Of a stretch of DNA of 64,000 nucleotides, positions 56,239 to 64,000 are shown in pieces. This stretch comes from Affinundibacterium seohonense (lineage in GTDB: Bacteria; Pseudomonadota; Gammaproteobacteria; Burkholderiales; Burkholderiaceae_D), in assembly GCF_014284305.1 (NCBI RefSeq), contig NZ_JACOFW010000004.1, forward strand, positions 221,304 to 285,303, read 5' to 3'. The position numbers were made by a program, and so were the translations under genes. Every line of letters starts with the position of its first letter. Position 1 is the stretch's first letter. The notes under the pieces were generated by a model that was not told the DNA's origin, ran no database searches, and saw only the letters and a program-made list of their open reading frames with translations.

Positions 56239-57573
56239 ATGCCCACCGTTCTGATCATTGACGACAACCCCAGTATCGCTATCGCCTTGGATGTGCTGCT
56301 GTCTTTGCACGACATTCAAAGTGTGAGTGCACAATCGCCGGAGCAGGGCTTGATGGTCTTGCAAAATCAAGCAATTGATCTGGTAATTCAAGACATGAAT
56401 TTCACCGAGGACACGACATCCGGTGAAGAGGGTGTTGCGCTATTTAAAAAAATTCGCGCCCAACACCCTGATTTGCCAGTGATCTTATTGACAGCATGGA
56501 CGCATCTGGATGCGGCAGTGGATTTGATTAAAGCTGGTGCCGCTGATTATCTCGCCAAACCTTGGAATGATCAGCGTGTAGTCGCGACTGTGAAAAACTT
56601 GATAGAGCTTGGTCAAGTGAATCGTGCTTTGCAACATCGGGTGCAACGCGAGCGCAAACAAAAACGCGAGCTGGAAACCAAATATGATTTGCGCGATTAT
56701 GTCTGGCAAGACGCCGCCACTGAACGCGTTTTAGGGATGGCATGTCAGGTTGCGAAGTCGGATGTGTCGATCTTGATTACAGGGCCTAACGGCGCTGGTA
56801 AAGAACGTATCGCTGAAATCATTCAAGCCAATTCGAAAGTGAAAGACGGTCCTTTCGTGGTATTAAATTGTGGCGCGATTCCCTCAGAGCTGATTGAAGC
56901 CGAATTATTTGGTGCGGATGCTGGTGCTTATACTGGCGCAACTAAAGCGCGCGAAGGGAAATTTGAGGCAGCTGATGGAGGCACTTTATTTTTGGATGAG
57001 ATCGGGAATTTACCCCAAGCTGGGCAAGTTAAATTATTGCGCGTGTTAGAGACCGGGCGCTTCGAGCGTTTGGGTTCAAATAAAGAACGACAAGTCAAAG
57101 TCAGAGTATTGAGTGCCACCAATGCCGATCTTGCCAGTATGATTAAAGCGGGTGCATTTCGTGAGGATTTGTTTTATCGCTTAAATGTCATTCAACTCAA
57201 TTTGCCCGCACTAGCGGATCGCCCTGATGATATTTTGCCGATTGCAATGGCGTTCTTGGAAGAGGGTAAAAGTTTAAGTACCGGCGCACAAGCTTGTTTG
57301 TTGGCGCATAGCTGGCCGGGCAATGTACGTGAATTAAAAAACGTAATGCAAAGAGCTTGTTTGTTGTCCGCCAAAGATGAGATACAAATCGCGGATCTGG
57401 GCTTGCCTATGACCGCGGTCGTTACGCAAACGAATGATGTTGAGTCGGATAAGGAAACGATAGAACAAGCGCTCCTCAAAGCCAAGGGCGTGGTGGCGCA
57501 AGCAGCTTCGGAATTAGGTTTGAGTCGACAAGCTTTGTATCGACGGATGGAGCGTTTGGGGATTACGAGATAA
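56239..57573 (+). CDS. Sigma-54-dependent response regulator (NtrC type)
   Basis: 444 residues from the ATG at 56239 (MPTVLIIDD); a GTG three codons earlier is open. The receiver domain has Asp8/Asp9 and phospho-acceptor Asp52 in QDMNF. The AAA+ domain has Walker A GPNGAGKE (182-189), the sigma-54 contact loop GAYTGA (229-234, Tyr in place of the usual Phe) and LFLDEIGNL. A Fis-type helix-turn-helix closes it (VVAQAASELGLSRQALYRRMERLG). No sensor kinase is linked. The natural target is the exporter operon with its sigma-54 promoter at 51363. Confidence 0.95.
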   Translation: MPTVLIIDDNPSIAIALDVLLSLHDIQSVSAQSPEQGLMVLQNQAIDLVIQDMNFTEDTTSGEEGVALFKKIRAQHPDLPVILLTAWTHLDAAVDLIKAGAADYLAKPWNDQRVVATVKNLIELGQVNRALQHRVQRERKQKRELETKYDLRDYVWQDAATERVLGMACQVAKSDVSILITGPNGAGKERIAEIIQANSKVKDGPFVVLNCGAIPSELIEAELFGADAGAYTGATKAREGKFEAADGGTLFLDEIGNLPQAGQVKLLRVLETGRFERLGSNKERQVKVRVLSATNADLASMIKAGAFREDLFYRLNVIQLNLPALADRPDDILPIAMAFLEEGKSLSTGAQACLLAHSWPGNVRELKNVMQRACLLSAKDEIQIADLGLPMTAVVTQTNDVESDKETIEQALLKAKGVVAQAASELGLSRQALYRRMERLGITR

Positions 57574-57597
57574 TTATTTGAGATGTTTGGCGAAATA

Positions 57598-57630
57598 AAA
57601 AGCCAGTGCACAAAACGTTCACTGGCTTTT
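57598..57630. terminator. Bidirectional terminator between regulator and dxs
   Basis: AAAAGCCAGTG (57598-57608) pairs with CACTGGCTTTT (57620-57630), with A-run and T-run outside. It serves the regulator gene and the convergent dxs operon. Confidence 0.92.
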
Positions 57631-57635
57631 TTTAA

Positions 57636-59474
57636 TTACAAAAAGCGTTGACGTATGGACGCTTCAATACCTTCCGCATTCAAACCACACTGTGCCAATA
57701 ATAATCCTGGGTCACCGTGATCAACAAATCGATCTGGCAGGCCTAGTATCATCAAAGGCTTGCTCAAACCAGCTGCCGCCAGTGCTTCAGCGATAGCAGA
57801 GCCACCACCACCCATGGTGCAGCCTTCTTCTATCGTCACGATCGCATCGTGGCTGTTAGCGATCTCCGCGATCATGGCGTTGTCGATAGGTTTAACAAAG
57901 CGCATATTGACGACGGTGGCATCGAGTGTTTCAGCAGCTTTTAAGGCTGGATGCACCATGGAGCCGAACGCCAGAATCGCGATGTTTTTGCCTTGACGTT
58001 TTAACTCCGCTGTACCGATTGTGAGCTGACTGAGTTCTTGTTGAATGACTGCACCGATACCTGCACCGCGAGGATAACGGATGGCGGCTGGACCCGGATA
58101 GTGGTAACCCGTGCTCAGCATCTGGCGACATTCATTTTCATCACTTGGTGCCATGACTACCATGTTAGGAATGCAGCGTAGATACGCCAGATCATAATTG
58201 CCGGCATGGGTAGCACCATCCGCACCGACCAAACCTGCGCGATCTAAGGCGAAAGTCACATCCAGATTTTGTAAGGCGATATCATGAATTAACTGATCGT
58301 AGCCGCGTTGTAAAAACGTGGAATAAATCGCCAATACGGGTTTCAAACCTTCGGTTGCCAAGCCGCCCGCGAAGGTCACGGAATGTTGTTCGGCAATACC
58401 AACGTCGTAGTAGCGTTTAGGAAAACGCTGTTCGAATTCCACCATGCCAGAGCCTTCTCGCATGGCGGGAGTAATGCCTATCAGCTTATCGTCAGCTGCC
58501 GCCATGTCACATAGCCAGTCGCCGAATACTTGGGTATAGGTTTTCTTCGCTGCGGTGGTGGCAGGTTTAATGCCTTCTTCAGGATTAAATTTACCGGGGC
58601 CGTGATACAAAATTGGATCTGCTTCAGCCAGTTTGTAGCCCTGACCCTTTTTGGTGACCACGTGTAAAAATTGTGGCCCTTTCAGATTCTTGATGTTTTG
58701 CAGCGTTGGAATTAAGGACTCTAAATCATGACCATCAATTGGGCCTATGTAATTAAATCCGAATTCTTCAAACATGGTGGCAGGCACGATCATGCCTTTG
58801 GCATGTTCTTCGAAGCGGCGTGCCAGTTCGAGCATTGGAGAAGGTAAAACAGATTTGCCGACGTTGCGAGCCGCTGCGTAAAATTTACCTGACATCAGGC
58901 GCGCCAAATAACGATTTAGTGCCCCTACCGGCGGAGAGATCGACATGTCGTTGTCGTTTAACACCACCAACATATTGATGTCGTCATAGACACCAGCATT
59001 ATTCATCGCCTCAAATGCCATGCCCGCCGTCATTGAGCCATCACCAATGATAGCGACGGCGTGACGTGATTCACCTTTAGTGCGGGCTGCTAGTGCCATC
59101 CCGAGTGCAGCTGATATGGAGGTCGAGGAATGCGCGGTACCAAAGGTGTCGTATTCACTTTCACTGCGGCGTGGAAAACCAGAAATGCCGTCTAGCTGAC
59201 GCAGACTATGCATCTGATCACGACGACCAGTCAGAATTTTGTGCGGATACGTTTGGTGGCCGACATCCCAAACAAGTCTGTCTTCTGGTGTGTTGAAAAC
59301 ATAATGAAGCGCAATCGTCAACTCAACAGTACCTAAATTGGAAGACAAATGGCCGCCAGTTTTAGACACGGAATTGATTACGTACTCACGCAATTCGTCG
59401 GCTAGGGATACCAATTGTGGTCGGCTTAGCTGGCGTAAATCGGCAGGGGAATTAATCGTAGTAAGTAGGGACAT
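57636..59474 (-). CDS. dxs: 1-deoxy-D-xylulose-5-phosphate synthase
   Basis: 612 residues. It joins pyruvate and glyceraldehyde 3-phosphate, the first step of the MEP isoprenoid pathway. The thiamine diphosphate motif is [20 protein letters not shown], starting with Gly144. [19 protein letters not shown] with the catalytic His, the [13 protein letters not shown] segment and [15 protein letters not shown] in the second domain are all intact. It starts 2 bases after the ispA stop, so it belongs to the xseB-ispA-dxs operon. Confidence 0.98.
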   Translation of the reverse strand: MSLLTTINSPADLRQLSRPQLVSLADELREYVINSVSKTGGHLSSNLGTVELTIALHYVFNTPEDRLVWDVGHQTYPHKILTGRRDQMHSLRQLDGISGFPRRSESEYDTFGTAHSSTSISAALGMALAARTKGESRHAVAIIGDGSMTAGMAFEAMNNAGVYDDINMLVVLNDNDMSISPPVGALNRYLARLMSGKFYAAARNVGKSVLPSPMLELARRFEEHAKGMIVPATMFEEFGFNYIGPIDGHDLESLIPTLQNIKNLKGPQFLHVVTKKGQGYKLAEADPILYHGPGKFNPEEGIKPATTAAKKTYTQVFGDWLCDMAAADDKLIGITPAMREGSGMVEFEQRFPKRYYDVGIAEQHSVTFAGGLATEGLKPVLAIYSTFLQRGYDQLIHDIALQNLDVTFALDRAGLVGADGATHAGNYDLAYLRCIPNMVVMAPSDENECRQMLSTGYHYPGPAAIRYPRGAGIGAVIQQELSQLTIGTAELKRQGKNIAILAFGSMVHPALKAAETLDATVVNMRFVKPIDNAMIAEIANSHDAIVTIEEGCTMGGGGSAIAEALAAAGLSKPLMILGLPDRFVDHGDPGLLLAQCGLNAEGIEASIRQRFL

Positions 59475-59476
59475 TA

Positions 59477-60364
59477 TTATGCTTTCCGCTGAACGATAAG
59501 ATCTGCCAAATCACGCAGATGTTGGGCGGACTCTCCAAAAATAGTCAGCGCTTGATGGGCATCACGGCACAGTTGATCGGCGAGTTGACGTGAGGCTTCT
59601 AAGCCAAGTAAGGACACGTAAGTCGGTTTGTTGTCGGCAGCATCTTTGCCCGCAGTTTTGCCTAGTGTGGCTGAATCCGCGGTCGCGTCTAAGACATCGT
59701 CAACAACTTGGAAGGCCAGGCCAATCGCACGAGAATATTGGTCTAAGGCTGCAACTTCATTGGCTTCTAAATGTTTTCCACTCATTGCGCCCAGTAGTAC
59801 GGATGCGCGTAATAGCGCACCTGTTTTTAATCTGTGCATTTGCTCCAGTTCAGGCAAACTCAGTGCAACGCCGACACTAGCCAGATCGATTGCCTGCCCG
59901 CCGCACATGCCAAGTGAGCCAGATGCTTGTGCTAATAATTGCAACATGGGGAGTTTATGATCGGCACACGCGCTGGCTTCCGCTAGCACTAAGAAAGCTT
60001 GCGCTTGTAGAGCATCCCCAACTAGCAGCGCGGTGGCTTCATCATATTTCTTATGAACGGTAGGTTTACCGCGACGAAGTGCATCATCGTCCATACAGGG
60101 CATGTCATCATGTACCAAAGAATAGGCATGAATCATTTCAACCGCACATGCAGCGCGACTTAATAATTCACCCGGCGCGGAGAATAATTTGCCAGCTGCA
60201 AATACGAGTAAGGGACGTACCCGTTTGCCGCCGTCCAGCACAGCATAGGCCATCGCTTCGTGCAAAGCTTGCGGTGCCAGTTCGGGAGAAGGTAAGTAAG
60301 TGTTTAGGGCGACTTCGACTTCATTTTGTATCGATTTCATCCAAGTTTGAAAGTCCTGACTCAT
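59477..60364 (-). CDS. ispA: Farnesyl diphosphate synthase (geranyltranstransferase)
   Basis: 295 residues. It condenses dimethylallyl and isopentenyl diphosphate to farnesyl diphosphate. The first aspartate-rich motif DDMPCMDDD is at residues 86-94 and the second, DDVLD, near 225. [11 protein letters not shown] binds the substrate diphosphate. Residues before the first motif (YSLVH) fit a C15 product. Its ATG overlaps the xseB stop. Confidence 0.97.
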   Translation of the reverse strand: MSQDFQTWMKSIQNEVEVALNTYLPSPELAPQALHEAMAYAVLDGGKRVRPLLVFAAGKLFSAPGELLSRAACAVEMIHAYSLVHDDMPCMDDDALRRGKPTVHKKYDEATALLVGDALQAQAFLVLAEASACADHKLPMLQLLAQASGSLGMCGGQAIDLASVGVALSLPELEQMHRLKTGALLRASVLLGAMSGKHLEANEVAALDQYSRAIGLAFQVVDDVLDATADSATLGKTAGKDAADNKPTYVSLLGLEASRQLADQLCRDAHQALTIFGESAQHLRDLADLIVQRKA

Positions 60365-60630
60365 GCTTGGCCTTCTGCATTGTCGTTACCGTCACTCAAT
60401 TCGGTGTTGAAAGGTTTGAGCATACCAGCGTCGAGAATTTTGACTTGCTGTTCTACCTTTTCTAATTGAAATGCACAATATTTAATTAATTCTGAGCCAC
60501 GTTGGTAAGCGGTCACGGAGGCCTCCAAAGGCAGTTGTCCGGTTTCCATTTGTGAGACCAATTCGCTCAGTTCTGCCATCGCACTTTCGAACGAAGCGGG
60601 TGTGGCATTTGCAGGTAATTTCTTTGACAT
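60361..60630 (-). CDS. xseB: Exodeoxyribonuclease VII small subunit
   Basis: 89 residues, the small helical subunit that partners XseA. SFESAMAELSELVSQMETGQLPLEASVTAYQRGSELIKYC is the family core, with the C-terminal KVEQQVKIL. It is the first gene of the operon and overlaps ispA by 4 bases. The order xseB-ispA-dxs is common across proteobacteria. xseA is not in the window. Confidence 0.96.
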   Translation of the reverse strand: MSKKLPANATPASFESAMAELSELVSQMETGQLPLEASVTAYQRGSELIKYCAFQLEKVEQQVKILDAGMLKPFNTELSDGNDNAEGQA

Positions 60631-61040
60631 AGATTAGTTTGCAAGGTAGATTGCAGGAGTTGCAAGCATAGGATCGCAGGCATTCCTCAAAACCTTGTAT
60701 TTTAGAGCAAAGGGACTGTCTATGTGGAGATATCAGTGGCTTAGGATTGATCCGTATGCGTAATATAAAATCATGAATTGGACAAAAAAGCCGATTTAGA
60801 ACAAAGAAATGCTTAAAAAATGCGCTAAATTGCGTTTCAAACATTTCCATGTGGAAATAACTTGAATATAGTCATACATATCGAAATGCTTTAATTCACC
60901 CATTTATTCAAATAAGTACCCAAATAAAATCCTAGAGGCAGATTAATTTAGTCGGCGAAATTGCCGTAAATCCTGATTCAATGTTTTATTATTGTGGTTC
61001 GAGTCATTGCACATAAGGTTGGTGTTGTAAAAATTCTTTT
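60631..61040. other. AT-rich divergent promoter region
   Basis: 410 bases between xseB and the DUF1631 gene, which point away from each other. A short palindrome TTTCCA-TG-TGGAAA is at 60844-60857. Several A/T tracts are present. No gene is supported. Confidence 0.55.
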
Positions 61041-63488
61041 ATGTCGATAAACCAAGTACATCAAAAGCAAACTGAGGGAAATCCGAAGGGTAGAGCACCC
61101 ACTTCAGTGGGCAAACTCGACACTTTGCAGGCCTTGGTACAACACGCCTATCAATTAGTGCTACCGCAAATCGATGCATTTGCGGCCAGGTTATCCCATG
61201 CTTTGTTTGGTAAATCCGAAGAAGCAAACGATGCCAGAGAAGCAAATCTATATTTTCATGGCGCACAACTGCTAAAAAATAGCACATACACCTATTACTA
61301 TCTGTGCTCTGGTATCTTGGAAAAGATGTTGAACAGCGAAGCAGCAGCTTTGCGTAGTCCGGAAAAGAAAGCGCCAGTGGCTATGCAGGATGTGGCGATG
61401 ACGCTTGTCTCGTATGAAGAAATGGATCTGAAGCTGAGCATCAGTCGTGCTAGCCGCTCGTTGGAGCTCAACCACGCAGAGAGTCTAGCAGCATTAAATA
61501 TGCGTTTGGCTAGTTTGATTGGTGTAGAAACCCTGAATTTGACACAGAATCCTTTTCGCCCCGATGTCTTTTTGCGCGCGCTCAATACAGCATGGTGTGA
61601 GTTTACCCCTGAAAAAGATGCACACGAATTTGTTCTACCTTTACTCAGTGATTTAATTTTTGATTTAACGCCTGTCTATCATGGCTTAAATGAATTATTA
61701 GTTGAACGTGGCATTTTGCCTGATCTGCAAGAAACCTATCGTCTCAAACGCAAACAAGCGAGTGCTGAAGCGGCACGAGTCGGCGAAGCAGTAAAAAATG
61801 AAGTAACAAAAAAATTGGAGCAGTATTTTTCCGAACAATCTGGCGCCACAACAAGCCAACAGGCTGCAGCAAATCATGCGACAAGTTCTCAAGCAGCGGT
61901 ACCGTTTCCGCAAGAGATGATGAATGCGTTTCAGCCTGCGAATTCTGAATTGTTTCAATACTTGGCTGGCGTGCAAAAAAACATGGCCATACACCAATTG
62001 GTGTCAGGAGCGCAGCATGCGGTTCGCCTGTCCAATTTGCGTCAAGACATACCCTCAATGCTGCATTCTGGTGTTGAGAAACATACCTTCGATTTGATGT
62101 CGCATGTGTTTGAAGGCGTGCTTAGCAATCAGGATATCGCTGACCCAATTAAAGAGTTAATTAGTGCGTTGCAAGTCCCTGTACTAAAGGCCGCCTTAAT
62201 CGATAAAGACTTCTTCTTTCAAGATGCCCACCCGGCGCGTCGCTTGATTGATTTACTGTCGAAATATAGTGTCGAATTAGATCCTGAAAAAGGCGTTGAT
62301 GATCCTTTATTCCAAGAAATGCAGCGTAATGTCATTCGCGTGCAAAAGGAATTTGACCAGCAATTAGGCCTCTTTGATGAAGTTGTCACCGATCTTGAAA
62401 ACTTCATCAAAAAAGAAGAAGCCGCCAGTATCGAAGCTTTGCAAGTACCGATTAATCGCGCTTTGCAAAGAGAAAAATTCAAGCAAGCAACGCTGGCTGC
62501 CAATAACGATATTTCTACCCGCATCGGCACCGGGGAAGTTGTCGCGTTTGTCGAAACTTTCCTCGAGCATCGTTGGACCAAAGTGCTGACTTTGGCGTAC
62601 AGCGTGCAAGATCAAAAACCGCACGCCGTGGAAGATGCGATTAAGACGATGGATGATTTAATCTGGAGTATTAAACCAAAGATTACGCTGGCACAGCGTC
62701 AAGATCTAATTAATCGTTTACCGGGTATTTTGGCGCGTCTGAATAAGTGGCTGAGTTTAATCAAATGGGAAGATGCCGATCGCGTGCAATTCTTCGCTGA
62801 TCTGGCGGAGTGTCACGCCTCCATCGTCCGCGCTCCACTGGAATTATCGGCCGATCGTCAGATGGAAATTGCGGTCGAAGCGGCAAAAATTGCCACCGAA
62901 CGTCGCTTGGAGAAACGTGCTAAAGCTGAGGCTGAAGCAAAAGTAAAAGACGAGGCGCAAGCTGCAGAAAAAGCACGCTTGATTAGTATCGCTTTGGAAA
63001 AAGCCAAGCTAGAGGCAGAACAAGCTGCAAGACAACAGGCTATTACAAAAACGCAGCCAGCAAGCGAGGTCGCCGTTTCAGCCGAATCGACCGAAATAGA
63101 TGAGACCAAGCTCAACAGTCCGCCAGCAGCGTCCGAGTCAGTTCTGAACCTGAACGAAGAAGCCTTGGTCGCTAAAATTGAGCAAGCTATCGAAGATGCC
63201 GCAGCAACCGTGGCTGATCTCGAACGAGGTGCTTGGGTAGAATTCCACAAACTTGATAATACGTATCAAAAGGTACGCTTAGCTTGGGTGAGTCCTATGC
63301 GTAGCCTTTTCATTTTTACCTCTAGTCAGAAAGAAAAATCTTTCTCAGTTGCCGTCGATGAACTAGAGAAAAACTTCCGCGAAGCCCGAGCCAAGATCGT
63401 GTCGGTTGATCATGTGGTGGATAAGGCTTTGATGGACGCTTTAAATCAGCCTAAGCCAATTCAACCCCATGTTGCTGAGATAATGTAG
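61041..63488 (+). CDS. DUF1631-family protein
   Basis: 815 residues, cytoplasmic. The N-terminal part (LVQHAYQLVLPQIDAFAARLSHALF; SYEEMDLKLSISRASRSLE) and the middle VAFVETFLEHRWTKVLTLAYSVQD are characteristic of DUF1631, found mainly in beta- and gammaproteobacteria. Residues about 610-665 form an Ala/Glu/Lys-rich coiled coil. The last 90 residues (ERGAWVEFHKLDNTYQKVRLAWVSP-x-RSLFIFT) look like a PilZ-type barrel, which would suggest cyclic-di-GMP binding, though the RxxxR motif is not clear. Members have no settled function; the old label thymidine phosphorylase has no support here. The start ATG lacks a strong ribosome site. Confidence 0.85.
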   Translation: MSINQVHQKQTEGNPKGRAPTSVGKLDTLQALVQHAYQLVLPQIDAFAARLSHALFGKSEEANDAREANLYFHGAQLLKNSTYTYYYLCSGILEKMLNSEAAALRSPEKKAPVAMQDVAMTLVSYEEMDLKLSISRASRSLELNHAESLAALNMRLASLIGVETLNLTQNPFRPDVFLRALNTAWCEFTPEKDAHEFVLPLLSDLIFDLTPVYHGLNELLVERGILPDLQETYRLKRKQASAEAARVGEAVKNEVTKKLEQYFSEQSGATTSQQAAANHATSSQAAVPFPQEMMNAFQPANSELFQYLAGVQKNMAIHQLVSGAQHAVRLSNLRQDIPSMLHSGVEKHTFDLMSHVFEGVLSNQDIADPIKELISALQVPVLKAALIDKDFFFQDAHPARRLIDLLSKYSVELDPEKGVDDPLFQEMQRNVIRVQKEFDQQLGLFDEVVTDLENFIKKEEAASIEALQVPINRALQREKFKQATLAANNDISTRIGTGEVVAFVETFLEHRWTKVLTLAYSVQDQKPHAVEDAIKTMDDLIWSIKPKITLAQRQDLINRLPGILARLNKWLSLIKWEDADRVQFFADLAECHASIVRAPLELSADRQMEIAVEAAKIATERRLEKRAKAEAEAKVKDEAQAAEKARLISIALEKAKLEAEQAARQQAITKTQPASEVAVSAESTEIDETKLNSPPAASESVLNLNEEALVAKIEQAIEDAAATVADLERGAWVEFHKLDNTYQKVRLAWVSPMRSLFIFTSSQKEKSFSVAVDELEKNFREARAKIVSVDHVVDKALMDALNQPKPIQPHVAEIM

Positions 63489-63616
63489 TGTGATTGTAGT
63501 TAATTTAAGAGAATAATTGCGGTTGAGCTCGCCGCATTTTGCAAACGCACTTATAAAACACGCATAAAAATTTCGCAGCATTTTGGCTTGCACTGATTTA
63601 CACACTAATTTGCACG

Positions 63617-63904
<288 letters not shown>

Positions 63905-63949
63905 AACTAGAGTTCTTGAGGCAAACTTATGTGCCAAAGGAGAACAGAA

Positions 63950-64000
63950 ATGCGTAAAAGCAGATTTACAGAAACACAGATCATAGGAATATTGAAGGCA
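63950..64000 (+). mobile_element. IS3-family transposase OrfA, first 17 codons
   Basis: MRKSRFTETQIIGILKA is the usual start of the small helix-turn-helix protein (OrfA) of IS3-family elements. AAGGAGA lies 6 bases before the ATG. The gene runs off the window. The left end of the element must lie between about 63904 and 63949, but I cannot place the terminal repeat without the right end. Confidence 0.85.

Overview
The window looks like a chromosome segment of a betaproteobacterium, most likely Burkholderiales/Oxalobacteraceae (Undibacterium-like). The basis is the block tRNA-Tyr/Gly/Thr - tuf - tRNA-Trp - secE - nusG - rplKAJL - rpoBC, the beta-type RpoB N-terminus ([15 protein letters not shown]), the birA-coaX-SPOR order, a large DUF1631 protein and an xseB-ispA-dxs operon. 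Genus assignment is inference from recall, not from a search.

Layout. 0-9 kb: end of a TonB-dependent receptor, arsC, a secreted YCII-domain protein, a solute-binding-like protein, a large secreted S9 prolyl-oligopeptidase-type peptidase, a DUF885 metallopeptidase-like protein on the minus strand, and an MgtC-family membrane protein. 9.1-23.4 kb: the stable-RNA/translation/transcription block, starting at a near-consensus sigma-70 promoter and ending at a strong terminator behind rpoC. It contains an L10-type leader and hairpins between rplL/rpoB and rpoB/rpoC. 23.4-30.1 kb: birA, coaX, a SPOR protein, the last two steps of the five-step histidine pathway (hutG, hutF) and a second DUF885 protein.

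30-40 kb is accessory: a DUF882 peptidase-like protein, a PhyH dioxygenase, a membrane-anchored propeller protein, a SYLF lipoprotein, a MipA/OmpV porin-like protein, and a BlaI repressor with an M56 (BlaR1-like) membrane metallopeptidase and a clear palindromic operator. 40-47 kb is the most irregular part. It holds four unrecognised genes, a decayed second copy of the lysA 3' end, a nucleotidyltransferase-fold gene behind a triple operator-like repeat, an unknown lipoprotein, and then the intact lysA divergent from an Lrp regulator. The two lysA 3' ends (roughly 90% identical by eye) bracket the nucleotidyltransferase and lipoprotein genes, which looks like an insertion by recombination in lysA.

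47.8-51.2 kb is an envelope-glycosylation module: a polytopic DUF6311-like protein, a polyprenyl-phosphate GT2 and an EmrE-like small transporter. 51.4-57.6 kb is a MacAB-type ABC exporter (adaptor, ATPase, two FtsX-type permeases) followed by a sigma-54-dependent response regulator. A well-formed -24/-12 sigma-54 promoter lies just upstream of the adaptor, so the regulator probably controls this operon. 57.6-60.6 kb is xseB-ispA-dxs (isoprenoid precursor synthesis). 61.0-63.5 kb is a DUF1631 protein. The right end has a small gene carrying a (GTT)20 microsatellite that encodes poly-threonine, and the first 17 codons of an IS3-type transposase OrfA running off the window.
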